Source: Channa striata (lineage: Eukaryota > Chordata > Actinopteri > Anabantiformes > Channidae). Taken from it: a DNA stretch of 64,000 nucleotides. The stretch is taken from positions 992,001 through 1,056,000 of the forward strand of contig CM065181.1 of the NCBI GenBank assembly GCA_033026295.1, read 5' to 3'. Position 1 is the stretch's first letter, and each line of letters starts with the position of its first letter. The translations under genes were made by a program, and so were the position numbers. The notes under the pieces are model-generated. The model had not been told where the DNA came from, did not search any database, and saw nothing but the letters and a program-made list of their open reading frames with translations. Of this stretch, positions 45,783 through 56,763 are shown piece after piece.

Positions 45783-48001
45783 ATGGCAGGGATACTGGAT
45801 GTCCCCAAACCAAGAATAAATAGTGCTATGTTGTCGCAGCACATTAGCAGACCAGTGTGCTTTGTTGGGCGCGTTGAAAAGGTTAGTGATGCTTTTGCAG
45901 CTTGTTTGAATTCAAATGTTTGAGCATTTGTGTTGTGAGTGACGGACAAAGAGCGTGGTTTCCGCAGGTACACCCATCGGGGAAGACGTTCACGGTCTCG
46001 GATGGAGAAGGAAAGATTGCAACAGTAGAACTTAATGAACCCGTGAGTAACGTTATATACTGTGAGTGTCGAGCTACTCTTCTGCACTTTCTTAAATCGT
46101 GTCTAGACAACTTGTGATAAGTGAATTAACATTGCATTAATGTTAGCTAAATATGACAGACCGGTTTCTGTCATTGCTGAATGTGGAGGAGACTTATGGG
46201 AAAGGGCCGACATGACTGTCACACTACACAGAGACGGGAAGTGATTAGATTAAATTACAGAATCCCAGGTCCTTTAACTGACTGTACTTTGACTTCTCAA
46301 TCTTTGCTCAACCTGGAAGTGGTTCCGGTTCTTTATCTTGAAATTTTTCTGCTCTAGTGACCACAAAGGTGTTTCTGAGGAGAGAACTTGTTTTTTTTTT
46401 ACAGTCTGACATGACTGCTGCTCTGCTGCTGGTCCGACTAAACTGAAGCCTCATGAAACCTCAGCACAGTTTCATACCACAGCAAGTGTTTGCAAATCAA
46501 TTTAAGACTTCACCATTTATTTCAGTTTGAGAGAGCAAATCTGGATCAGATCATGGTGAGAAAAAGCTAGGCAGAGCAAAAAGGACTCATTCAGATTCTT
46601 ATGTTAACACTAGCTTTAAGTTACAAACTACCTTGAAGTCACAATTGGCTAAGAATTCCTATTTCTGAAAATTCCTGAAAAATGGTTTGTAAGTAGTAAT
46701 ACAGAAATAGTTTTTATTTGTCTACCAGTTAAACACAGCACATGCAGATGCAAATTATCAGCTTGTTAAGTGGGGAAAAAGCAATTGGCTCCATTATCAT
46801 GTTTTCATGTTCATGCAGCATTTTGGGATTGATTTAGGTTACTTTGAGTTGGCTACTCAGATGGTAGCAAATGTAAAAATGGGCAGATGTTTGTCGAACA
46901 CAGTTCTACACTCTCAAGAAAGAGAACTTTTTGTTGCAGCAACTGCATCCTAAATATTATTATATTATTTAGACCATGTGTAATAGGGCAAATACAAACT
47001 CCAAACAGTCATTTACAGTTATGTCAGTGTTTCTCAAATAGTGGGGCAGGGGGGCGACTTGCTTTATTTCCGCTAGGGGGGGCATCACAGAAAATAATTG
47101 AGAAGCACTGAGTTATGTGGTGACTTCTGTTTGACTGCTGATCCAGCTCAGCCACAGTAATTACTAAGACTTCATGGCTCAAAGGAAGGGAAGTCTCATG
47201 TTTCTAAAACGCATTTCCATGTTTTATCTCTTTTTCCTTTTCATGCATCTCTTCACATCCTTAGTGAACAGGGAAAGATGCACACACACATTGATGCAGT
47301 TAAGGGAACTGAGATGTATCAACAGATGATTCCACATTTAGATTCTTATTTCTAGCTTGGCAAGTTCAATCTTGAGTCTGGACTCCCAACAATATGGAGG
47401 TTTATTTGCAAGTTAAACTGCAGTGTTGTTACTGACTGACCTAGGAGAAACCCTGAAAGCCTCCCCCAAAAAAAACAAAACATTAAAATGTAATTATAAA
47501 GAGAATTTTAGATCTTTTACATAATTTTCCTTCCCGAGATTTTTTTTCTATTTCACCACTGATGGCAACTAAAATCATTGCCAGTTACTCTTAAGTCAGT
47601 TTTAATTTATAAGATGAAATGTGGACTGCTTCATCAAATAGGATTTTCAAAATTCTCATTATTTTTACTGTCATTATTAATTAAATAAATCTAATGTAAT
47701 TGTTTTTTTCCCCCAGCTTGAAGAAGAACTCAGCGGCGTTGTGGAGGTGATAGGCATGGTGTCTAACAAAGGAGCAATAATGGCCACAACATACAACATC
47801 CTACGGGAAGACAAGGGCATTCCTTTTGGTATTAATATGCATATTATTACAACCACAGAAAGCAGCAGTGACAGTCTTTTGGAGCAGTTTGACTTACAGT
47901 CTGTTGTTTGTCCCATAGATTTAGAGCTGTATAATGAAGCTCTGAAGGTCATCCACGATTTTCCCCAGCACTACCCTTTTGAAGTCGCAGCAAGTGGATG
48001 A
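45783..48001 (+). CDS. rpa3: RPA3, replication protein A 14-kDa subunit
   Basis: RPA3 is the smallest subunit of nuclear replication protein A, the heterotrimer that coats single-stranded DNA in replication, repair and recombination; its OB fold helps hold the trimer together. Four exons: 45783-45881 (MAGILDVPKPRINSAML... to GRVEK), 45968-46042 (VHPSGKTFTVSDGEGK... to LNEP), 47717-47828 and 47919-48001 (DLELYNEALKVIHDFPQHYP..., stop TGA). All introns are GT-AG (86, 1674 and 90 nt). Total 369 nt gives 122 residues, against 121 in human. The conserved blocks PVCFVGR, HPSGK.F..SDGEGK and LYNEA.K.IHDFPQ.YP are all present, so the gene looks intact. The third intron is 90 nt with no stop in frame (see findings). 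AATAAA at 48064-48069 is the likely polyadenylation signal. The E2F-type site upstream suggests cell-cycle control. Confidence 0.95.
47025..47110. mobile_element. 86-bp hAT-type MITE in RPA3 intron 2
   Basis: It begins CAGTGTTTCTCAA and ends TTGAGAAGCACTG, imperfect inverted repeats of the hAT type. Both sides carry the identical 8-bp sequence AGTTATGT (47017-47024 and 47111-47118), the expected hAT target duplication. It encodes nothing. Confidence 0.85.
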
Positions 48002-48069
48002 GTGCTCACATCATACTATTGTTCATTAAAGTGGCTTGTTCTGTGCTTTAATTTTTGAGTAAAAATAAA

Positions 48070-49354
48070 TTTAGTTTGTGATTAAAAAGTAAGTTTGCAA
48101 TTGTTTTAATCTGTTCATTAAAGTCACTTTTTGGTCAAATCAACCTTTTCAGTGGGTTTAAAAAGGTGAATTATTTTTTTTTTTATAAAAAATTAAGAAC
48201 TTTAAAAAGTTCTCTTTGCTGTTTTTTGATTTGAAAACATTCCCAGCCTGATGTTATACAGTACATCAGCTGCCCTTTTCTGTATTGACGTGTAGACAGT
48301 GCACAGTGAATATAATATGAAATGGCTCTTTGGACAGTCAAGTACTAGTGTTAAAGGTTGGATAACTACTCCACAGTGAAAGTAGGAGAATGAATGTTTC
48401 CTGCAATGAGTGACACTAAGCAGCAGGGGGCTCTATTAGAAAAGCTGTGCTGGAGCCTGACAACCCATAAGGCCAGGGTGGAAAATGTCTTTAAAAGGTA
48501 CTTTCCTTGAAATAAACCATGAAGAAGATGGATTTTTACTTCTTGATCACAGTAATATGAAATGAATATGGAATAAAGTCCAAATGTTGGTCTTTTTCTA
48601 GATAATTAAACTAACAAGCGGCTGTCATATGATTGTTAATAGCCTAACACTAACAACATTGGGGGTTTATTTTTTATTTTTCCTTATGAAGATAATCAGT
48701 GTTTAATATGGCAAATTAAGACAAATGTTTACATGATTTCTAATTAAACGAAAAGGTGCTATGACATACTGTACAAAAGAAAGTAAGTGACTGCACAGGA
48801 ATTCTAACTCTTTGAAGCAATTCACCATCACTAATTGTTTAGAAGTTGATTAATTAGAGATCACCTGAGTGCAGTAAATGTGTTGAAAGGATTGTAGTAG
48901 AAATCCACCTGCGGTCCAATTAGTGATCTATTGGAATCCCAGTTAAAACATCATCCATAATGAAAGCAAAATAACATTCTAGGAAAGAAAGTAATTAAAA
49001 TACCGAATTTAGGATGGATACAAAAACACTGATTATCTCTTAAGAGTACAAGAACATCAAGAAACTGTAGGAACAGTAGACAAGCTACTGCTGCTGACAT
49101 GGGAGAGACTGAACATACAACTAGTGTTTGCTTACTTCTATGAAAGTGTTATGGGTGAGAGAAAAAGGGCATCAGAAGAAAAGTTGTGTTGTTCTCCAGA
49201 CTGGAAAGCATGGCAAAAGAGACAAACACATTATGAACATGCAGAAAGCATCAAAATCTCATGTGAGGTAGTGAAAGTGCAAGAAATGTCATTATTACTA
49301 GAAAACAATCTAATATATTTTCTGTCATTATCTAATCAGTATTTCTATTAATCA
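48070..49354. other. Intergenic downstream of RPA3
   Basis: No gene recognised. In human MIOS lies between RPA3 and COL28A1, but no MIOS-like exon is seen here. Confidence 0.45.
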
Positions 49355-49500
49355 AGTAGCAACATGCACAAGGTGTGTCCCTGTCCTAGCTCCCCTGGCA
49401 CCCCCCCTGGCCACCCACTGCTCTGGCTGCCTGCTGCTCTGCCAAGGGCGATGGATTAAATGCAGAGACAGAATTTCATTGTCTCTCATCATACCTCCTT
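49355..49500 (+). repeat. tRNA-derived SINE (family B), fragment
   Basis: GGCACCCCCCCTGGCCACCC and GATGGATTAAATGCAGAGAC to TTTCATTGTCTCTC are the forward counterpart of the tail at 2930. Confidence 0.5.
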
Positions 49501-52500
49501 GTGCAAATACACTAAGTGACACAATTAGTAGTTTCCTCTTTACTGTAGTAGAAACTTGGTAAACAAAAAGCACTGTTGGCACTTTCCTGGTTTCCTGCAT
49601 AAGGAGGTAAAATATAGTCTGATCTTCACTAAAGTCACAAATATCAACAAACATAATATTTCATAGCTAATCAAGCACAAACAGTCCTGATTGTCCTAAT
49701 GTCCTAATTGAACAGACCCATTAAACATACAAAGTGATGGTGAAAAATGTAATGGCAAAAGTGGTTCCAGCTTTTGAGTTCATCATTGTTGGATCCACAA
49801 CAAAAGCAAAGCGTTTTACTACTTTCATGGATTATTCTTCAGGAAATCTTGTGGGATCGTTACTATAATCTCTGGATCTCATCACAAATCAGTAACATAG
49901 GTGGATTTTTCCACAGCTTTGGGGTCAAGTGGATGTTGACAAGATTTAATTAAAATAAAGTGTCAATCTTCAACAGAATGATAAACACCAGTCACCAGAA
50001 ATGATTGTCAAACTAGTGCAAGGGTGTGTATATATCATTACCAAGGAGGCAGGGTGATAATGTCAACTGCTGTAAAAAAAAAAAATTAACTATATCTCCA
50101 CCACAGTCAGGGTGTTGGTGGGTGGGAGAGCATTAGCCTGGAGGAAAACAGCTGCTGTGTTCCAGCAAGTTGAGACACTACTGTTAATGTTGCAGCATCT
50201 GCTTCATCTGCTGCCATGCACAGACACTATCACTCCCATCTCAGACACTTTGTCATGGAAACATCTTCATTTTCTGTCATCAGAATGTACATATGTACAT
50301 TATACTGTCATTTAGTACAATTTGCTACAATAATATTTCCATTTTTTTGTTACTTTACTCTACTATAATGTGAAGAGAAATATTCTACTTATAGCAATAA
50401 AACAAATTTAAAGGAAAATATTAAAAAATAATACCCCAAAACCAAGAATATTAAAAGAAGAGAGAGAGATAGAGAGAATTTGAAAACAAGGCATGTCAAA
50501 TGACGATTAGAAGACATAAAAGTTTGAGATTAGAAGATAATGAGATTAATGTACACAATATATTCCACTACATGTATTTGAGAGTTTTAGTTTCTAGTTA
50601 CTGCAGATGTAGATTCTTTAAATAATGATGAACTTATAAATACTAATTTATTATTATGAAAGAAGCGGCTGTCAAGTTTTAATAGTAGAGTACTTTTACA
50701 AACCCCCCAGAAAAACTGGGGTGCAGATGCAACACTAAATAAAAACAGAATATAATGGTTTGCAAAGCACTTGAAACCCAATGTTGATTATAAACCTAGA
50801 CAACACATCAAATTTTGAAAGTGGAATATTTTATTGTTTTTTTAAAGTTATTTTTTTATATTCATATTCATATTCCTATCCACTTTGTTTGAAAAGACAT
50901 ACATTTGACTAAAAAGGACTATAAGGCAGGGGAAAAGCTCAGATTTGGTGATGATTGTTTAATTTGTTGTGGTCATTTACTCCATTACTCCGCAGTAATA
51001 TTCAGTTGAACCAATATAAAGTAGATATTTAATGTTAATCATTGTAAATAACCTTAAAGTGTTTATTGCTTTGGTTTGTTGGTTTACAGTAGTTCTTAAT
51101 GGGACAGTAACATTAAAGAGAAATTCTCTGAGCGAGGTTAACTGGTCCGTAGGCAGAATGAAGCAGGTTTTACAGACCCACACTACCGAAACTGTCAAGT
51201 AGAAATATCTTCTTGATCTTGTTGGTGGCTCCACAGGCATCTCTTTTTTGCTTTTCGTCAAAACACTCACACATCAGGTTACAGGAAGCTTGTTTCTGCT
51301 TAGTTAGTGAAAGTCATTATCAGTCATTATAATGTGAATTCCTGTGAATTCTGAACATGTCAATTTCCCTTCTCCTGGAAAAGGTGGCTGGAAGTTTACG
51401 GTGTCACCCTATTCTGCCTGTTAACCCTGAAATGACCTATATTAAAGTACTACAACTGCTAGTCTAAGCTGAGACCTTATAAAACTCTCATCATACCTCC
51501 AAAGATTTTTAGCTTATATTCCACATACCAAGGTGGACACTGTGATTTTTTTGTGCTATAGCTATTCATAATACACTGTGAGCCAACATGTCTAAAACAA
51601 CCTGTGCATATCCACCACATGCCTATCAGGGCCCCTGAGCAAGTTTTTTGGCCGAACGTCTGAAGCTGTCAGAGCTGCCAAAGTCTGAAGTGCCACAGGG
51701 AGCATTAAGAAATAATCCAAGCATGGCAAGTTCAAGAAGACGTCATGCCTGCAACCTTGTGTAAGTATTCTTAGGGTCTTAAACTGTCTCTGCAATGTGG
51801 TACAGCAGTAGAAACTTTGAAGTTCCAGTTAACAATGTTTTTTTGTAAAAGGCAAAATTGAGTTCAGCTCAATCAAAGTCACTTTAAATTTGTACCTTTG
51901 GTGGTTTGCATATCACCCTTCAGAGGCACTAATTTATGCAGTGATCCAAGTGAATGCATCACTTTTCAAATGTACTTCGGTTTGTTACCAATGCAAGTAC
52001 TGACATCTAAACACAGTATATCTTTGCACTTAAAGCCACAATATTAATAACCTGACATCAGTTTACTCTGATGCCAAAACCCCCTGCCCGCTCTGCTCCC
52101 CCAGTCATTATCAAATTACCATAAATATATGAGAATAGTGAAAATTTCTTCACCAATTTGTTAGAACATCACATCTACAAAACATAGATCAACTTTGAAA
52201 TATATTTCTACTTAAACATATATGAATAGGTAAATGAAAAATTGACAACTAATGGTTACAAACACTGAGTGTGATCAACAAAACAGCTGGAACATCCAAG
52301 ATGTCTTTAAGGGTTTTAGTATCTGGCAAGAGAGAAGTTCGCCGACATGTTTCATGCCCTGTCCAGTGCAGATCTAAAGTTTCACACATATCAAATTTGT
52401 TTTATATCCCTCTGCTGTGGGCAGAACATTCTCCCCTTTATATATATGAACATGGTGAGGCTCTGTCACTACAGTTTACTATTAGATAGCAGATAACCTT

Positions 52501-53295
52501 AGAGTAGTTACACAAACAATTCTCAAGACAAAATATGTATGTCAAATAAAGATTGTTATGCCCTATATCTATTTGGCGTACAGTACAGTAATTGTACAAT
52601 TTGTCAGTGCAACTAGGTAAAACATAAGGATAAGCAAAATGGATCACGCTTGACTTTTTCCCCTTACAGTTACATACTCTATCTTTAAAAGTGATTTAAC
52701 ATATCAGTGGTCATATTACCCCATACGTCACAGTGTTAATCACAGTGATTGCTGTCAGTTATTATTGAAGGGTGGATAAACATGCTAACAATAATATTAA
52801 AACATGGATATTTCCAGAGGTACATTTCATAGCCTCTATCAGGTTATCAGGGAAACATTTGAAAGCTACTGTTCCAATGAATGCGCTGAACATTTGTGCC
52901 CTCATGTCCATTCAACCTCCAATAACCTTTACTGACTACATTTTTTTATATGAGCTTTCTCTGTTCTTCTTTTTTGTTTTTAATTAATTAATGCTCAGGA
53001 AAGAATTGCAAGGCTATGGCAAATTTCCACTCCCTCTTTAGCAAATTTCACATGGCCATTCTTATATCTAGAAAGTGTCTCACTGTGCAGCCTTGTGCTG
53101 TAAACAACTCATTGGCCTTATAAAAACATGTTAAAATGCTGCAGGAAGCACCCTCTAAATTCGCAGTCTGTTATGGATGTTGTTGCCGTCTGGCTGTGTT
53201 GTTTCAGCACAGAGCTGTCTGCAGACAGTGTTCCACAGCCTGTATTAACACCAGTCTCTTCCCATTTTCCCAGCAGGCACTCAGGCTGCTTGCTA
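49501..53295. other. Intergenic, nothing firm
   Basis: AT-rich. 49630-49745 matches 35660-35745 as a dispersed repeat. Short open frames such as 50112-50315 and 51592-51795 are unsupported. Confidence 0.4.
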
Positions 53296-53835
53296 CACTC
53301 CCTTCTAAAATTATTGGAACAGTCAGGCAAATGCCTTTTTTTTTGCTGTAAACTGAAAACATTTGGATTTGACATCAAAAGATGAATATGAGATGAAAGA
53401 ACAACATTTAAGTATTTCCACCTGGATCTGATAAACAGACGATAGCACCCTTTGTTTGAACCCACCCATTTTTGTGTGAGCAGACATTGGAACAGACTGA
53501 AAATAGATTAAAGTGAATAAAACTTAATATTTAGTTGCAATAACTGGATCAAGCCTGTGACCCACTGACACCACCAAACAGTTGTCATTTGTTTTGGGGA
53601 GTAAGCATAGACTTTCATTGCTACCGTATTTATTGATTGAATAATCAGTGTCATAGGGCACATGTGGGCAACAAAACACCCATGTCAGTTTACATGTTCC
53701 AATACTCTGCTCTAGGAAAAATGGGTGGGTTCAAACTAAAGGTGCTATCTTCTAAGATGTGTATCGATCCATATGTAAATACCTGGAAATAAAAGCTGAA
53801 ATGCTGATCTCTTGTCTCATATTCCTTCTTTGAAG
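53296..53835. mobile_element. Fold-back DNA element (MITE), about 0.5 kb
   Basis: The left arm (about 53385-53510: GAATATGAGATGAAAG..., ATAGCACCCTTTGTTTGAACCCACCCA, ACATTGGAACAG) is repeated in inverted, diverged form on the right (about 53690-53825: ATGTTCCAATAC, TGGGTGGGTTCAAACTAAAGGTGCTATC, CTTGTCTCATATTC). The centre, about 180 bp, is unrelated. A tail with AAAATTATTGGAACAGTCAGGCAAATG lies on the left. This is the layout of a Tc1/mariner-type MITE; no transposase frame is present. Confidence 0.65.
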
Positions 53836-54848
53836 GAGGGAATTGGCCTCATGGTTCCAATGCTTCTACATGGGAGTGTATACACAGTCTCTGCCGTGCT
53901 CTGCAGAGAATGACAGAATCTACAGATTCTGTGTTTGGATTTCACAGACACAAATGTTGTCTCTTTTTGGTTCTCACTGTGTTTTCAACCCTGGTGTTTT
54001 CAGTGTCAAATCTCTAGCAGACCACCGCAGACTACACCCTCCCCGCACCACACAGACTGCAAAGATTGCAACTTATGATTAACACAGTGAAGCAAGCAGA
54101 CTGTAAAGAGGAGCTGGTGGTAGCTGAGCTAAAAGGAGATTAAATATGGCGTAGCCACAAACACATCTAAATGAGTGTTAATGTTTGCTGTTTGTACAAA
54201 ACCAACCTCTCTTCTGCTGCTGACTGAAGAAACAACATGGTTTAGAATTAAATATTAAATTAAATACGTGCTTGAAATGGTCATCTAATATCAGCTGTAC
54301 AAACACTGTACACTGAAAGTATAAAGCTGGAACTAAGGTAAACACCTACAGCTTGTGGATTTCTTATTACTGTTGATGTATTCATTTTAACTGCTGCCTT
54401 ATATATTGTGTCATCTGAGCCTGTTGGCTCAAAAGTTTCCTATTCCTCTTGGATATCTTATCTTAAGTGAGCTATCAAATTTCTTCAAATGAAAATAAGT
54501 CATTGTTGGGATTACAGCTTGTTCTGCTATCCCAATACACCCCCAACACCCTATTAATGTATTAAAGTAATAGAAAACATATATAATAGATATTTATATT
54601 GTATTCAATAAATGTTTTGTTTACATCTTTGTCATTAAAAAATATATGCATCTTATAGCATCTGCCAAATGCCTAAATGTAAACTGACAACATGAGTCAT
54701 CTTCTCACACACAATCTGCAATTGTGCATTTTTACAAAAAAATTCAGCTAATATTTAATGAACGACGGGCAATTTTTTGCAGAGAACAGCAACAGATGTC
54801 AGACAATGAATTATGTTGGGAACTGGGCATGAGCCCTTACATGAACCT

Positions 54849-55189
54849 GTCAATATGAATTATTTGAGCAGCTAATAGAAGTTTATCATACCTACATCCT
54901 CCAGGTACATTTTCTTGCAGCTGTTTAACATTCTCAAGTTGCTGCATAGAAACAGACTCCTCATAAACATTAGAAATAAGCATCCCAAATATTTCCTCCC
55001 ACTTTTCCACCTTCGATGAGCTATATTCCAGTGGAGCCTCAGTAAATGTATATGCATTTGTTTTTCTTCCCAGTGCAGAATAATTAGATCTACCACAGTT
55101 TTCAGTAAAAGAGGATTTGCTGTAGTAATCACCAAATGTTTTCAAGTTGAACTTGAAACAGCAAGGATGAAATGATGTTAATAACATGA
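54849..55189 (-). other. Candidate coding exon of unknown gene
   Basis: The minus strand has an acceptor (CTGCTACAG, AG at 55191-55190) followed by an open frame and a possible donor (GATGTAG/GTATGAT, near 54890). The translation includes FGDYYSKSSFTENCGRSNYS and KVEKWEEIFGMLISNVYEES, then an amphipathic QQLENVKQLQENVP. It reads like real protein rather than low-complexity noise, but I do not recognise it. Neighbouring exons were not found; it could be part of a transposon or a lone gene fragment. Confidence 0.3.
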
Positions 55190-55554
55190 CTGTAGCAGTT
55201 AGCTGTTAGTAATCCTGTGGACATTGACTGTAAGACATTAAATTAATAATTTGAAATTATTTTGTAAAATATCTTTGTCCTTCTTCCAGACTTTCACTGG
55301 CTAGTGAATTAGTGCCTGTGAGGAAGCATAGGTTTTAACTGATTAACGTTTTCTGACATGATTTAAAATTATAGCTAAAACTTTTTCAAAATAAAAGCAG
55401 ATAATAAGTAATTCTTTAAAAAAATGTGTGCAGAACTACAAATAATATATTAAAAAATCTTCCTAAGGATAAAATTGCAACATTAAATATAAAATATATT
55501 TCTGACTAAAAAACATATACAAAAATCATCCTAAATGTCTTTGTTCTTCTACTA

Positions 55555-55734
55555 CAGTTTTATTGTGAAGGGAGTAGCAGGAGGTGTTGTAGACTTGTTC
55601 TGTGGGAACAGTGAGAACAGTGAGCATCAGAGCTGAAGCTAGTTGTCAAGAGCCAAGAGCTGCTGTGCGCCTCAGGCCAGCACCCCTTCCTCTCACTGAT
55701 GCATTAACCAGGAGCTCTGAATTTATTTACACAG
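55555..55734 (+). other. Candidate 5' non-coding exon of COL28A1
   Basis: A GC-richer stretch ending in a strong donor (TTTACACAG/GTATGTG, GT at 55735-55736), about 1 kb before an acceptor (AG at 56741-56742) that would join it to the signal-peptide exon. The start is not defined. Inference only. Confidence 0.4.
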
Positions 55735-56763
55735 GTATGTGATCAATTTAAAGGATTTATGAAAATTTGTCACACTGACTGTGACAGGTAATGTGAATAC
55801 ACCCTCATTTAATTTGTGTTCAGATAGCTGTAGTTTGCCACAGACCAGTAGCCCTTATTGAGAAAAGTGATTAGACTACTGGCTAATTGTATTTTTGTTT
55901 GTGAATGATAGTTGGCTGTAATTTTAATTGCTTCAAGGCCATATCACATTGTATTACATTACATAGCTAATTACTTATTATTATTATAAAATTAAGATAA
56001 AATAAATTTTGTGGAAAATCAAGGAAGACAAGTAGCAGCTAGACATGAGTGAATAATTGAATTAATGATTTTTAAATAATCATTTAATCACTTATTATCT
56101 ATGAACAATAAATGAAGTTATCACTTTATAAACAGAATACTAACAATCTTTGATTATTAGCTCTGAAAGAAAATTATGTAATTTTTTCATTATAATCTCT
56201 TTTACATTGATATTGCCCAGCCATAATATACTAGCTGCTACTACTGCTGTACCTGCAGCATTTATACAACCTTTAAATGCAGAATTGGAAGGTAGTTGTA
56301 GTGATGCATGTCGTAACAAGAGCAGTAGTAGCATAGTGTGTTGCATTTGGAGCAGTAGGTGGATCAGAAGGATTCATAAAATCTACATTAGCTATATAAT
56401 AACAAATATTACATCACCAGGCAACAACAAGTGTGTCCTTATCATTAGAACAGTTTTAATGTCAGAGCAGCTGTGATGTAATTACTTGACCTCAGCTTTT
56501 AATGAGAGCAGACCCCTGAGCTCACTGGCTGCATGTGTTTTACCACCAACAGGGTGCTGAAAAAGTTCAATTGTTTCTTCTGTTACCTGTCATGTCTCCC
56601 TCTTGTGTGGATGTTAAGTCACTGCAGCCTTTGTGGCTTGAATTAAACTAAAGTGAAGCAATATTGTATGACAGATCCTACTGACTGACACTACATATTA
56701 ATAATGTTCACAGAAGTATTACTCTTCAACACATTCTCGCAGGCCGGGCAGCTGAGCAGGACA

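Noticed and set aside
47741..48001. Continuous 86-codon frame at the end of RPA3 taken as one exon
   Set aside because: The frame includes 30 residues absent from the family; GT at 47829 and AG at 47917-47918 restore the conserved join exactly.
48070..55555. MIOS exons
   Set aside because: MIOS was expected from human gene order, but no stretch gave recognisable WD-repeat or zinc-domain protein sequence.
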